Below, one piece after another: positions 28,343 through 37,566 of a stretch of DNA of 64,000 nucleotides. This DNA comes from JBCCTX01 sp964468435. Its GTDB lineage: Bacteria; Bacteroidota; Bacteroidia; J057. The position numbers and the translations under genes are program-made. Within the stretch, counting starts at the first letter, position 1, and each line of letters opens with the position of its first letter. The DNA is taken from contig CAYXVE010000025.1 in NCBI GenBank assembly GCA_964468435.1, positions 1-64,000 of the forward strand. The letters are read 5' to 3'. The notes beneath the pieces were generated by a model, which had not been told where the DNA came from, did not search any database, and was given only the letters and a program-made list of their open reading frames with translations.

Positions 28343-28824
28343 GGTACGGGTTAAGTATTTTATGGCGATAACGATATTTGGACCTCTAGAATTGTCCCGG
28401 TTTTCATAGTTATAGAATTTATTCTTTCTGATTCCGGTTTTCAACCATTGTACTTTCGTTTTTCCTGTAGCTGTATGTAGGACGGTTTCATTTGAGATTT
28501 TCCTTTTTGTAACTAAATATTTGTCTGCAAAAGATGAAAACAGTTGAAGGATCTTGCTCTATATAATTTGAAAATGGGCAAATATTTATTTCACATCCAA
28601 TCCTCAACAAATTGACTCCCTGTTTGAAGCTTGAGGTAAGGAATAAATTTTATTTCTAAAAACGTATAAATGGGTTTTTATATAAGTATTTGAATATTAG
28701 TTTTTTGGACAGTAATTAGAAGGGTTTTAGAAAAATGACCTCCGATGAGTGAAGAGAATCTGTTTGCATTTTTTACAAAATCTGTTATATTTAAAAAACG
28801 ACCTACCAAAAAAATTAATTAACT
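28343..28824. other. Divergent control region between the sigma gene and a small HTH gene
   Basis: 482 bases, A/T-rich, with no recognised gene. It must hold the promoters for the sigma/anti-sigma operon on one strand and for the small HTH gene on the other; one promoter-like pair is listed separately. Any binding site for the cluster's sigma factor would be expected here. Confidence 0.5.
28763..28793 (+). promoter_or_regulatory. Bacteroidota-type promoter for the small HTH gene
   Basis: TTTG (28763-28766) and TATATTTA (28786-28793) are 19 bases apart. This matches the Bacteroidota primary sigma consensus of TTTG at -33 and TAnnTTTG at -7, apart from the final base. The start codon of the HTH gene lies 31 bases downstream, a normal leader length. 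Confidence 0.55.
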
Positions 28825-29085
28825 ATGACATTAACATTTAATGAACTTCGCAAAATCAAAGACAGCCTGCCCGATGGGAGTATGCATCGTATCGCCAGCG
28901 AACTGGGCATAAGTGTTGATACCGTGAGAAACTATTTCGGTGGAGAGCACTACGAAAGAGGCGATTCAGTTGGTTTTCATATTGAGCCCGGACCAGACGG
29001 GGGTGTCGTTCATGTGCCGGATTCAAGGATTATTGCTATAGCCAGACGGCTGGCTTCCAATACTTCAAGAACCGGGCATTCCTAA
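28825..29085 (+). CDS. Small helix-turn-helix DNA-binding protein
   Basis: An 86-residue protein whose first half is a helix-turn-helix (FNELRKIKDSLPDGSMHRIA, then LGISVDTVRNYFGG), followed by a Gly/His-rich hairpin (FHIEPGPDGGVVHVPD) and a short helix. This layout is a common small DNA-binding protein of Bacteroidota, normally abundant; its targets are not known to me. It is divergent from the sigma operon and has its own promoter and terminator, so it may or may not belong to the CHAT cluster. Confidence 0.75.
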   Translation: MTLTFNELRKIKDSLPDGSMHRIASELGISVDTVRNYFGGEHYERGDSVGFHIEPGPDGGVVHVPDSRIIAIARRLASNTSRTGHS

Positions 29086-29117
29086 AGCGTTTCCAACTCA
29101 TACTACTACGAAGATTT

Positions 29118-29150
29118 AAAGAGGAGGTCTCAAATATTGGCTTCCTCTTT
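29118..29150 (+). terminator. Terminator of the small HTH gene
   Basis: AAAGAGGA and TCCTCTTT form an 8-bp stem with a 17-base loop, followed by more T residues. It lies 33 bases past the stop codon of the HTH gene. Confidence 0.6.
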
Positions 29151-29278
29151 TTGGGTTTTATTGTTTGTAAGGACAAGCTTGGACAACGTTCACAAGCAAT
29201 CAATACGGCCTATTTTTTCCTTTAATAAGTCTGGGGTACTGTTATGGTGGGAATTTGCTTTGATGATACTTCTGTTTG

Positions 29279-30778
29279 TTATTCTTCACTGTCCCAGTTC
29301 ATACTTCTTTTTACTGCTTTTTGCCAACCTTTATAATGTTTGGAGCGGTTTTCGAGGGACATTTCTGGTTCGAAGGTAGCTCCTGCTCTCCAGGTTTGGT
29401 TTAGCTCTTCTCTTTTCCAGTATCCTATGCCCAACCCTGCTAGAAAAGCTGCTCCCAGGGCAGTAGTCTCTACAATGGCAGCCCTTTCCACGGGCTTTCC
29501 CAGTATATCTGCCTGAAATTGCATTAGGAATTTGTTGTTGGTTACTCCACCATCAACCCTGAGGGTTTTAAGTGGTGTCCCGGCATCTCGTTCCATGGCA
29601 TTGATGACGTCGCGGGTTTGATAGGCCAGGGCTTCCAGGGTAGCTCTCACAAGATGCGCCTTGGTCGTGCCTCGGGTTATACCCAGTACAGCTCCCCGGG
29701 CATACATGTCCCAGTAAGGAGCACCCAGACCGACAAATGCTGGAACCACATATACGCCATCGGTATCTAATACGCTGGTGGCAAAATATTCTGAGTCGGC
29801 AGCTTCGTCGATCAACCTCAAACCGTCGCGCAGCCACTGGATAGCAGCTCCCGCAACAAATATACTACCCTCCAGGGCGTAGTGTACCTCGTCATCTATG
29901 CCCCAGGCAATGGTGGTCAGAAGCCCGTTCTGGGAGGTAACAGCTTTGCTACCCGTATTCATTAATAAAAAACAACCTGTTCCATAGGTATTCTTACTCA
30001 TACCAGGGCTGAAGCATGCCTGGCCAAATAAGGCTGCCTGCTGGTCGCCTGCAACCCCGGCAATGGGTATTTCTGCTCCATCAAACCATTTGGTATCGGT
30101 ATATCCAAAAATCCCACTAGATGGTTTTACTTTGGGTAAGACGTGTCTGGGAATAGCTAGTTTATTTAGAATTTTATCATCCCATTCCAAGTCCTTGATA
30201 TTGTATAGTAGGGTCCGGGAAGCATTCGAGTAATCTGTGACATGTACATTGCCTCCAGTGAGATTCCAGATCAGCCAGGTATCAATCGTTCCGAAGCGAA
30301 GATATTCCCAATCAGTTTGAGGGCGATTGGCTCTCAGGTGGTCTAGCAACCATTTGACCTTGGTTCCTGAAAAGTATGCATCTACAACCAGTCCTGTATG
30401 TTCGCGGATATATGATTCCCAACCATCGTTTTTGAGTTGGTCGCAGATCTCTGCTGTCCGCCGATCCTGCCATACGATGGCGTTGTATACAGGTTTACCA
30501 GTTTGCTGGTCCCATATTACGGTAGTTTCGCGCTGGTTGGTGATCCCTATGGCAGCTATTTGTGCCGGAGTAATCCCCGTTTGTTCCATTACCAATCGGC
30601 TTACTGCCATCTGTGTTCGGAGGATCTCCTCTGCATCATGTTCTACCCAACCTGCTTTGGGAAATATCTGGGTAAATTCCTGTTGAGCTACTCCCAGCAT
30701 GCGGCATTCCTGGTCGAATATCAATGCCCTGGAACTGGTAGTTCCTTGGTCAAATGCGAGTATATATTTGTCCTGCAT
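29279..30778 (-). CDS. glpK: Glycerol kinase
   Basis: A 499-residue FGGY-family kinase (usual length about 500) that phosphorylates glycerol to glycerol 3-phosphate in the cytoplasm. Marks: ILAFDQGTTSSRA (phosphate-1 loop), ITNQRETTVIWD and WQDRRTAE (substrate), GVAGDQQAALFGQ, the FGGY segment TYGTGCFLLMNTG and the C-terminal signature around LRVDGGVTNNKFLMQFQAD. No glycerol facilitator (glpF) or glycerol-3-phosphate dehydrogenase gene adjoins it, so it stands alone here. It ends convergent with the small HTH gene region. Confidence 0.97.
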   Translation of the reverse strand: MQDKYILAFDQGTTSSRALIFDQECRMLGVAQQEFTQIFPKAGWVEHDAEEILRTQMAVSRLVMEQTGITPAQIAAIGITNQRETTVIWDQQTGKPVYNAIVWQDRRTAEICDQLKNDGWESYIREHTGLVVDAYFSGTKVKWLLDHLRANRPQTDWEYLRFGTIDTWLIWNLTGGNVHVTDYSNASRTLLYNIKDLEWDDKILNKLAIPRHVLPKVKPSSGIFGYTDTKWFDGAEIPIAGVAGDQQAALFGQACFSPGMSKNTYGTGCFLLMNTGSKAVTSQNGLLTTIAWGIDDEVHYALEGSIFVAGAAIQWLRDGLRLIDEAADSEYFATSVLDTDGVYVVPAFVGLGAPYWDMYARGAVLGITRGTTKAHLVRATLEALAYQTRDVINAMERDAGTPLKTLRVDGGVTNNKFLMQFQADILGKPVERAAIVETTALGAAFLAGLGIGYWKREELNQTWRAGATFEPEMSLENRSKHYKGWQKAVKRSMNWDSEE

Positions 30779-30830
30779 GGTAGAAATAAGGTAGTTATGT
30801 AGTAGTCACAGAATGGAAAACAACCTGCTT

Positions 30831-32453
30831 TTAAGCAGGTTGCATATACATTTCTTCTCTTTGTACTTTGATCTCTTCGCTGGATATATAGTTATCAAAC
30901 TTCATGAGTTTGTCAATGACTCCATTGGGAGTCAGCTCAATAATGCGGTTTGATACGGTTTGCATGAACTCGTGGTCCTGAGAGTGCATGATAATCATAC
31001 CCTGATAATCAATCAGAGAATTGTTAAACGCAGTAATGGTTTCCAGGTCAAGGTGGTTGGTAGGTTCATTCAACAAAAGCATATTAGGCTCTTGCAACAT
31101 CATCCTTGAAATCATACACCTTACTTTTTCCCCTCCAGATAACACATTCCCTTTTTTTAGGGATTCTTCGCCTGAAAAGAGCATTTTCCCCAGAAAGCCC
31201 CGTACATAAGCCTCCTCTTTATTGGTCGAATACTGACGAAGCCAGTCTATGAGGTTGAGATTGCTATCAAAATATTCAGAGGCGTCGCTAGGCAGATATG
31301 ACCAGGTGATGGTTATCCCCCATTTGTAGCTACCCTTATCGGGATCAACCTTACCAGCTAGTATCTCAAAAAAACGTGTGATTGCCAGGGGATTCTTGGA
31401 TATTACAGCTATTTTATCTCCTTTATTGACTTCAAAAGAGATATTTCTGAAAAGTACATCACCTCCCTGTTTGGCTTCCATTTTTGAGACAGATAATACC
31501 TGTTTTCCAGCTTCGCGTGAAGGTTTGAAAATAATGGCAGGGTAACGTCTGGTAGAAGGCTGAATATCTTCCAGCGTAAGCTTCTCGAGGAGTTTTTTCC
31601 GGCTGGTGGCCTGTTTAGATTTTGCAGCGTTTGCACTAAATCGTTCGATGAAGGCCTGAAGTTCTTTTCGTTTGTCTTCAGTCTTCTTGTTTTTCTCGGC
31701 TCTTTGTCTTGCAGCCAACTGGCTTGACTGATACCAGAAAGAAAAGTTACCTACATACTGCTTGATCTTACCAAAATCGATATCCACAATATTTGTAGAA
31801 ACGGTATCGAGAAAGTGGCGGTCGTGAGATACCACGATAACCGTATTCTTGAAATCTGCAAGAAAATTCTCCAACCAGCTAATTGTTTCTATATCCAGGT
31901 CGTTTGTAGGCTCGTCCAGCAGCAGGATATCCGGATTGCCAAATAAAGCCTGAGCCAATAGTACACGTACCTTTTGTGTACCGTTGAGTTCATTCATGTT
32001 TTTATCATGCAGGGATTCTTCTATCCCTACATTGCTCAGCAACTCTGCTGCATCGCTTTCAGCATTCCAGCCATCCATGTCTTCAAATGCTGCACTGAGT
32101 TCACCCGCACGAATACCATCTGCATCGCTGAAATCTGGTTTGGCATATATTGCATCAAGTTCTGATTTCACATTCCACAATTGTTCATTTCCTCTTATTA
32201 CCGTTTCCAATACATTTTTTTGATCAAAAGCATTGTGATCCTGCTTAAGGACACTCATGCGTTTTCCTGGAGTTATTATGACCTGGCCGGTGGTAGGATC
32301 TACTTCTCCAGATAGAATCTTAAGGAAGGTAGACTTTCCAGCTCCATTGGCACCGATCACTCCATAACAGTTTCCCGGTGTAAATTTGATACTTACATCC
32401 TCAAATAAGGTTCTCTTTCCAAACCGCAGTGAAAGATTGGATACTTCAATCAT
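30831..32453 (-). CDS. ABC-F family ATPase (YbiT-like)
   Basis: About 540 residues from the ATG at 32453, where the family normally begins (MIEVSNLSLRFGKRTLFEDV). Two nucleotide-binding domains flank an arm/linker (about 235-310). Domain 1 is intact: GANGAGKST, ILLLDEPTNDLD and SHDRHF. Domain 2 is divergent: its Walker A position reads SKNPLAITRF, Walker B is LLLNEPTNHLD (Asp to Asn) and the switch position is SQD in place of SHD. There are no membrane helices. ABC-F proteins act on ribosomes, as translation factors or in antibiotic protection. The sequence resembles E. coli YbiT most, and a resistance role is not indicated. Confidence 0.92.
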   Translation of the reverse strand: MIEVSNLSLRFGKRTLFEDVSIKFTPGNCYGVIGANGAGKSTFLKILSGEVDPTTGQVIITPGKRMSVLKQDHNAFDQKNVLETVIRGNEQLWNVKSELDAIYAKPDFSDADGIRAGELSAAFEDMDGWNAESDAAELLSNVGIEESLHDKNMNELNGTQKVRVLLAQALFGNPDILLLDEPTNDLDIETISWLENFLADFKNTVIVVSHDRHFLDTVSTNIVDIDFGKIKQYVGNFSFWYQSSQLAARQRAEKNKKTEDKRKELQAFIERFSANAAKSKQATSRKKLLEKLTLEDIQPSTRRYPAIIFKPSREAGKQVLSVSKMEAKQGGDVLFRNISFEVNKGDKIAVISKNPLAITRFFEILAGKVDPDKGSYKWGITITWSYLPSDASEYFDSNLNLIDWLRQYSTNKEEAYVRGFLGKMLFSGEESLKKGNVLSGGEKVRCMISRMMLQEPNMLLLNEPTNHLDLETITAFNNSLIDYQGMIIMHSQDHEFMQTVSNRIIELTPNGVIDKLMKFDNYISSEEIKVQREEMYMQPA

Positions 32454-32776
32454 AAATTTCTTCTCATAGATTTTGCCCACACAGTCTAAACATTACTTCG
32501 AGAGAAAGCATTGGGTCAGACCATATGGAATACACACTTATTTTATAAGAGTAAAGGTAGTTATTTTATGAAGAAATAATGGAACTTTTTGAAAAGCTGA
32601 TAACAAATCACAAGACCGATGATATTTTTTTAAAAAAATATTTAAATGATGTGACCTGTCGCACTATTTTAAATCAAAATTGCAAAAGGTTATTTGTGAT
32701 CAGTATTATCAATTTATATAAATATTTAGGCTAGCTTAAAATATATAAGAACCGGCTTTAGGTTGGGTTTGTTTAT

Positions 32777-32804
32777 GGGGTAGCCGCCTGGCTACCCCTT
32801 TTTT
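32777..32804 (+). terminator. Orphan rho-independent terminator
   Basis: GGGGTAGCC and GGCTACCCC form a perfect 9-bp stem with a 4-base loop (32777-32798), followed by six T. No + strand gene lies upstream within 300 bases, since the ABC-F gene is on the other strand and starts at 32453. The transcript it ends is unknown and could be a small RNA. Confidence 0.75.
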
Positions 32805-32920
32805 CGTTAAGACCCAAAAATCACCGATCAATACTTCAATAGATACTATTTACGCATGACTCAGGAATCTTGAGGGGCTTAATTCATATTTTCGAATAAA
32901 TTGTAAAAAAGAGCTATTTC

Positions 32921-33010
32921 ATGTTAGGAATCATTCTTAGTATTTCTGGTTTAGTTATTCTTTATGTCTTGATGTTTTTAAATCTCAGAAAGAAAAAAGC
33001 CCGGAAGTAA
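32921..33010 (+). CDS. Single-helix microprotein (29 residues)
   Basis: An ATG at 32921 opens 29 codons: a hydrophobic helix (about 3-21, GIILSISGLVILYVLMFL) and a basic tail (RKKKARK). The layout of a short helix followed by positive charges is that of bacterial membrane microproteins, with the tail in the cytoplasm. The start is preceded by AAAAAAGAG, a weak purine-rich site. There is no homology evidence; a chance frame is possible. Confidence 0.4.
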   Translation: MLGIILSISGLVILYVLMFLNLRKKKARK

Positions 33011-33296
33011 AATTTATTCTTTGCTCATTTTCCATCATCTTTGTCTCATGTGAAGCGAATATATGATATTCATAGTTGTGCCATCACTAAAAATTACCTA
33101 AATTTTTCAAAAGCTGTAGATCATTACTACATATGTAAGGATATGCTTAATTGAAATAGGTTCATGCATCCTAAGAATAATGTTGAAAAAACGTGATTTT
33201 CAATGTAGAATAACACATTTATTTTTTCGTTATTTACTGTCGGTGAGGAAGTTAAAGATATTAGGTTTTGTAGAAAATTTTTAGGTTCTGTATTAC

Positions 33297-34004
33297 ATGG
33301 CAAGTCAGGAAAAGACACATATTGAGCTTATATCTAGGAGATTTAACTATATTTATGCAGGAGTATTCCTCCTTGTAATGTCAACGCTTTCTTTCTGGCC
33401 CCATGTGAAAGCCTTTCCGTGGCTTGAATTTCTGTCCAGACCCTTGATCATGATCTCCTTAGGGATATATTATATCATCAATATCCCCAGAAATTATACC
33501 TGGCAACATCTTATCTTTGGCATAGGTTTGTTTTTCGCACTTTTGGGAGATATTCTCTCTTTATTTGAACATGAAATTATCTACTATTTCGTAATAGTAT
33601 GCTTTATGATTTGCCAGCTTAGCTATACGTATGTCTTATATCATGAACGTTCTGGCTGGATTCAGAAACACCCATACGTTCTTCTGTTCTTTGTCTTTTA
33701 TGCCTTGCTATTGCTTTCAGTACTGTGGTCCAACCTGGATCAACTGAAGGCAATTGCCATCGTGTATGCCTTTGTCATACTCAGTATGGGTGCAATGGCA
33801 ATTAACCGTAAAGGCAATGTTAGTCAAAAGAGTTACGTCCTGGTGTTGAGCGGTTCAGTCCTGTTTATAATCTCAGATAGTTTGATAGCGATCGATCGCT
33901 ACACATATAATCTTCCTTATGAAGGGATTAGCATCATGAGCATTTATATGATCGCTCAGTATAGCCTTGTAATTGGTTATCTGGAGAATCAACAAAGTAG
34001 ATAG
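33297..34004 (+). CDS. Lysoplasmalogenase-like membrane protein (YhhN family)
   Basis: A 235-residue integral membrane protein with about eight helices. The family marks are GLFFALLGDILSLF (Asp in helix 3), a basic loop, and near the C-terminus SDSLIAIDRY followed by YEGISIMSIYMIAQYSLVIGY. In animals the family (TMEM86) hydrolyses the vinyl-ether bond of lysoplasmalogens. In bacteria YhhN proteins are widespread and their substrate is mostly unproven. The gene stands alone between a microprotein candidate and the convergent nicotinamidase gene. Confidence 0.8.
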   Translation: MASQEKTHIELISRRFNYIYAGVFLLVMSTLSFWPHVKAFPWLEFLSRPLIMISLGIYYIINIPRNYTWQHLIFGIGLFFALLGDILSLFEHEIIYYFVIVCFMICQLSYTYVLYHERSGWIQKHPYVLLFFVFYALLLLSVLWSNLDQLKAIAIVYAFVILSMGAMAINRKGNVSQKSYVLVLSGSVLFIISDSLIAIDRYTYNLPYEGISIMSIYMIAQYSLVIGYLENQQSR

Positions 34005-34112
34005 AGCAACTTTTAGCTGCCCTAACAATTGAGGCAGGTACAGGTGATATAACAAAGCCATCTACCATCATGGTAGGGAACCAAGATTAAACACCTGTAA
34101 AAATATAGTAAA

Positions 34113-34742
34113 CTATTCAAGTTCTGTTGACTGAATGATGTTAATTCCTTTCTCCTTCATATCCGTGATAGCCTGATCAACATCTCCTGGATTGAGATCC
34201 ACTCCACGACATGCATCTTTGATCACATAAGTCTCAAAATCCAGTTCAACAGCATCCAAAGCCGTAAATTTTACACAGTAGTCCGTAGCAAGACCAGCAA
34301 TAAAGACGTGTTGTATACCCTTATCCTGAAGAAAGTCTCCTAATCCAGTAGATTTACGATGACCATTATCAAAAAAACCGCTGTAACTGTCAGTTTCTGG
34401 ATCAGTTCCTTTGCGAAAAACGCGGTCAATGGTCTTACTATGTAGTTCATCTGAGAACCTGGCTCCTTTACTTCCCTGGACACAATGTATTGGCCATAAT
34501 ATTTGTTCCAGGCCGTTGAGATCTATTCTGTCTCCTTCCTTTTTTCCGGGATGATGGACAGCAAAACTTTTGTGGTTAGCAGGATGCCAGTCCTGAGTAG
34601 CAATGATAAGTTCAAAATATCCCATCAACTTATTGACGATTGATACAATAGCATCACCATTCTGAGTAGCCAAAGCTCCACCCGGGAGAAAATCGTGCTG
34701 AATGTCTACTAGTATTAATGCAGAATGATCTGGGATATTCAT
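34113..34742 (-). CDS. pncA: Nicotinamidase
   Basis: A 209-residue isochorismatase-fold amidohydrolase that turns nicotinamide into nicotinate for NAD salvage. The catalytic triad is visible as Asp13 (LVDIQHDF), Lys111 (FRKGTDPETDSYSGF) and Cys156 (GLATDYCVKFTALDA). Metal ligands include Asp51 and His53 (TQDWHPANH), with further histidines in VHHPG and WPIHCVQG. Length is normal. It lies 36 bases downstream of the peptidase gene on... the same minus strand in gene order and is probably expressed alone or with it. Confidence 0.95.
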   Translation of the reverse strand: MNIPDHSALILVDIQHDFLPGGALATQNGDAIVSIVNKLMGYFELIIATQDWHPANHKSFAVHHPGKKEGDRIDLNGLEQILWPIHCVQGSKGARFSDELHSKTIDRVFRKGTDPETDSYSGFFDNGHRKSTGLGDFLQDKGIQHVFIAGLATDYCVKFTALDAVELDFETYVIKDACRGVDLNPGDVDQAITDMKEKGINIIQSTELE

Positions 34743-34778
34743 ATACTAGTATACTCAGTACCTTTGCGAACGTTTCAA

Positions 34779-36773
34779 TCATATCACAATTCTATAGCCG
34801 ATTACTCTTTCGTTACCGACCTCATCTTGTACACGGATCAATAATTCGTATTCACCAGGAGCTGGCCGCTTTCTGAATCGGTGTATGATTTGATCATTTT
34901 TGTAGTCGTATTCAAAAGGTAGCCACTGACCATCAAGGGTACATGCTATACTTTTGGATACAATGCCGGAATCATCATCTATGACTTTTACACGAAGCGT
35001 ATTTTGGGTTGGGCTAAGTGGTGTCCCAGCAATAAAGTTGATTGGGCTTATCTCAGGAGCAGTGCTATCAGCCATGATAGCATAAGCTCCAAAATCACGT
35101 ATACGGGCGGAGATCCATCCCTCCTGTTTTTGGCCACTACCTGCAAACCCCCACTCACCGTCATTGTCGCGGTAGGCAATGTATAAGTTCCTTCTATCTT
35201 TGATAAAGTCAGGTATCTTGATACTCAGATTAGAATAACGGTGAATGGGAATACGGGGATCACCTATGTATAATACGTTCCCTAGGGTTTCCGTTAGGGG
35301 AGGTTCAGACAATATCCTGAGATGTACATTCTGGTATACTGCTCCACGTGGAAAACTCAGTTTGACGTTTTCATCCTGGTAGTCGGTAGCATTTTCTGCT
35401 TTGATCAGGTGTTTAAAATCAAACTGAAATTGTACAATATTCTTGTGATCTAAAACTGCAAAAGGATACATCAAAGAGTCCAGGGGGTAGAGAAAGTGCA
35501 GGGCATCTTGGGTGGCATAGGCAGGTTCCAGTATGACCTCCAGCCCCAATTCATTGATGATGGTGAGTCCCTCTTTCATTTCTGGAGCAGGGCAGTCTAC
35601 TCTGAAAGCCAGTACATTGCGGTAGATGTCATAATTGATCAAGGGTTGGTCCGAGTATTGAATTTCAATATCATCTATCCTATAGTCTCTTCGACGTTGA
35701 ATATTGCCACGTACCAGGGTTACATTACCATGGTAATCTTCCAGTTCAAGTCTCAGTTGATGAATCTCATCGTCTTGAAGCTCGATGATTCCTTTTGCAG
35801 GTAGTCGTTTGTATGCACTAAAATTATTTCCCTGATCTATATACGCCTTTTCAAATCTGGTTCCTTCCAACCGGTATATCCTGTAATCAATATGTTGATT
35901 GATGTATCGGGTTTCATTAAAAGCAAATCTTTTAAGATCCAGTTCATGGATCAGATTTTGATCCAGGTATAGCTTGGCAAAATTGATTCCACAACGGAAT
36001 CTGCCAGCATCCAGTAGATCATATGCATGGTATTCCATGCCTACCTGTCCATCTACATAGATGACATCAGGGATGAAATAGGTATTTCCGCTTCGATAGG
36101 GACGTACCCTGTATTTTTCAAATGCTCCTTGGACCCTGGCCTGGTCATTGAGAGGCTCGAAAGCTATTTCTCGTACAATGGGAGCTATGTGATCTGCCAG
36201 TTCATCCTTAAAATAAGTCATCGGATTAAGAATTCGTTCCTGGGGATCTCTGATTTCGAAATGAAGATGGGGACCAGAAGAAGATCCGGAATTTCCACCA
36301 TACCCGATGAGTTCACCTGGCTTTACAGGTATCTCATTAGGTTTGAGGAATATTTCCTGTTCCCATTGGCGGGTAGAGAGCTGCCGCTGATAGGTCTTTT
36401 TCTGTATTTCCTTGTTAAACCCAGATAAATGTGCATAAACTGAGTACTTTCCATCAGAATGTCGAAGATATAAAGCCCTCCCAAATCCAAATGGTCCTAC
36501 CCTTATACGATAAACATACCCTCCTTGTGTGGCATAAATAGGGGTACCAATACGACCTCCAATCCGGATATCCACTCCGGAGTGAAAGTGGTTGGATCGT
36601 AGTTCACCAAAAGTACCAGTAATGCTACGTATATTATCTACCGGATAGCGGTGGTTATTACGATCATTACCGGGATCGTCAAAACTGAGCAATACAGTTG
36701 TGAAAATAAGACTGATCAGGCCCATTGTGAAGATCAGTAATTTCCCTTTAGATGTATAGTGTTTATCTGACAT
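34779..36773 (-). CDS. M23 family metallopeptidase with long C-terminal beta region
   Basis: A 664-residue envelope protein with an N-terminal signal or anchor helix (about 11-30). The LytM/peptidase M23 domain covers about residues 50-180: the zinc site comes from His64 and Asp68 (NHFHSGVDIR), with His115 and His169/His171 (SSGPHLHFEIRD), all present. Such domains cut peptidoglycan cross-bridges. The remaining ~480 residues are beta-rich, probably several Ig-like domains, which is common in Bacteroidota members. Its start overlaps the end of the FAH-family gene by 11 bases, so it is translated in that operon. Confidence 0.9.
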   Translation of the reverse strand: MSDKHYTSKGKLLIFTMGLISLIFTTVLLSFDDPGNDRNNHRYPVDNIRSITGTFGELRSNHFHSGVDIRIGGRIGTPIYATQGGYVYRIRVGPFGFGRALYLRHSDGKYSVYAHLSGFNKEIQKKTYQRQLSTRQWEQEIFLKPNEIPVKPGELIGYGGNSGSSSGPHLHFEIRDPQERILNPMTYFKDELADHIAPIVREIAFEPLNDQARVQGAFEKYRVRPYRSGNTYFIPDVIYVDGQVGMEYHAYDLLDAGRFRCGINFAKLYLDQNLIHELDLKRFAFNETRYINQHIDYRIYRLEGTRFEKAYIDQGNNFSAYKRLPAKGIIELQDDEIHQLRLELEDYHGNVTLVRGNIQRRRDYRIDDIEIQYSDQPLINYDIYRNVLAFRVDCPAPEMKEGLTIINELGLEVILEPAYATQDALHFLYPLDSLMYPFAVLDHKNIVQFQFDFKHLIKAENATDYQDENVKLSFPRGAVYQNVHLRILSEPPLTETLGNVLYIGDPRIPIHRYSNLSIKIPDFIKDRRNLYIAYRDNDGEWGFAGSGQKQEGWISARIRDFGAYAIMADSTAPEISPINFIAGTPLSPTQNTLRVKVIDDDSGIVSKSIACTLDGQWLPFEYDYKNDQIIHRFRKRPAPGEYELLIRVQDEVGNERVIGYRIVI

Positions 36774-37374
36774 AAAAATCTATCATTTTTTTGCCCTCAA
36801 GATGAGCTATGATATGGTCACCAATATGAACAGGTCCTACACCTTCAGGAGTACCTGTAAATATCAGGTCGCCTTTCTTCAGGGTAATATATTTTGATAT
36901 ATACGAAATTAAATAAGTAATGGTAAATATCATATCGCGGGCATGCCCTTCCTGACGTCGTTCATCATTAATATCGCAGGTATAACGTATATCCTGAAGA
37001 TCGGGAAAATCTTCTGGTGGGAGAAATTCAGAAACAGGAGCTGAGTGATTAAAACCTTTGGCCAGAGTCCAGGGCCAGCCTTTTTTCTTAGCTTCTGATT
37101 GAATATCTCTGGCAGTAAAATCAATACCCAGGCCGATTCCATCTACATAGGTAGAGACAAAGTCTTCCTGTATGTACCTTCCTTCTCTGCTAATGCGTAT
37201 GACCAGTTCACACTCATAGTGAATATCCTTGCTGTATTCAGGGTAAAAAAAGTCTTTGTTCCCTCTCAACAAAGCAGTATCAGGTTTAAAGAAAATGAGA
37301 GGTGATTCAGGCACGGGGTTGTTAAGCTCAGCGGCATGTTTCTGGTAGTTTCTTCCTACACCTATAATTTTCAT
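36763..37374 (-). CDS. Fumarylacetoacetate hydrolase family protein
   Basis: A 203-residue protein, the short form of the FAH family. Marks: IIGVGRNYQKHAAELNN at the start, then ECELVIRISREG with the metal-binding Glu/Glu pair, GIGLGIDFTARDIQ, and LKKGDLIFTGTPEGVGPVHIGD near the C-terminus. Members act as acylpyruvate hydrolases or oxaloacetate decarboxylases or keto-enol tautomerases in the cytoplasm; the sequence does not decide between them. It overlaps the M23 peptidase gene by 11 bases, yet no functional link is evident. Confidence 0.93.
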   Translation of the reverse strand: MKIIGVGRNYQKHAAELNNPVPESPLIFFKPDTALLRGNKDFFYPEYSKDIHYECELVIRISREGRYIQEDFVSTYVDGIGLGIDFTARDIQSEAKKKGWPWTLAKGFNHSAPVSEFLPPEDFPDLQDIRYTCDINDERRQEGHARDMIFTITYLISYISKYITLKKGDLIFTGTPEGVGPVHIGDHIIAHLEGKKMIDFYVR

Positions 37375-37566
37375 GTGATTTTCAGATAGTCAGTAAATAT
37401 ATCATGCCCTGAAAAGGGTCAAATTTTTCAGTAAATATAATGATCTGCTAAGGTATGCGAAACAGGTAGTCGAGAATTAGCTCGTAGATATTGGTTTATA
37501 GCTGGAAATATCTGTATCAGGATATTTGGGGGCATACAATCCCTATGAGCTACTGACCAACTATTC

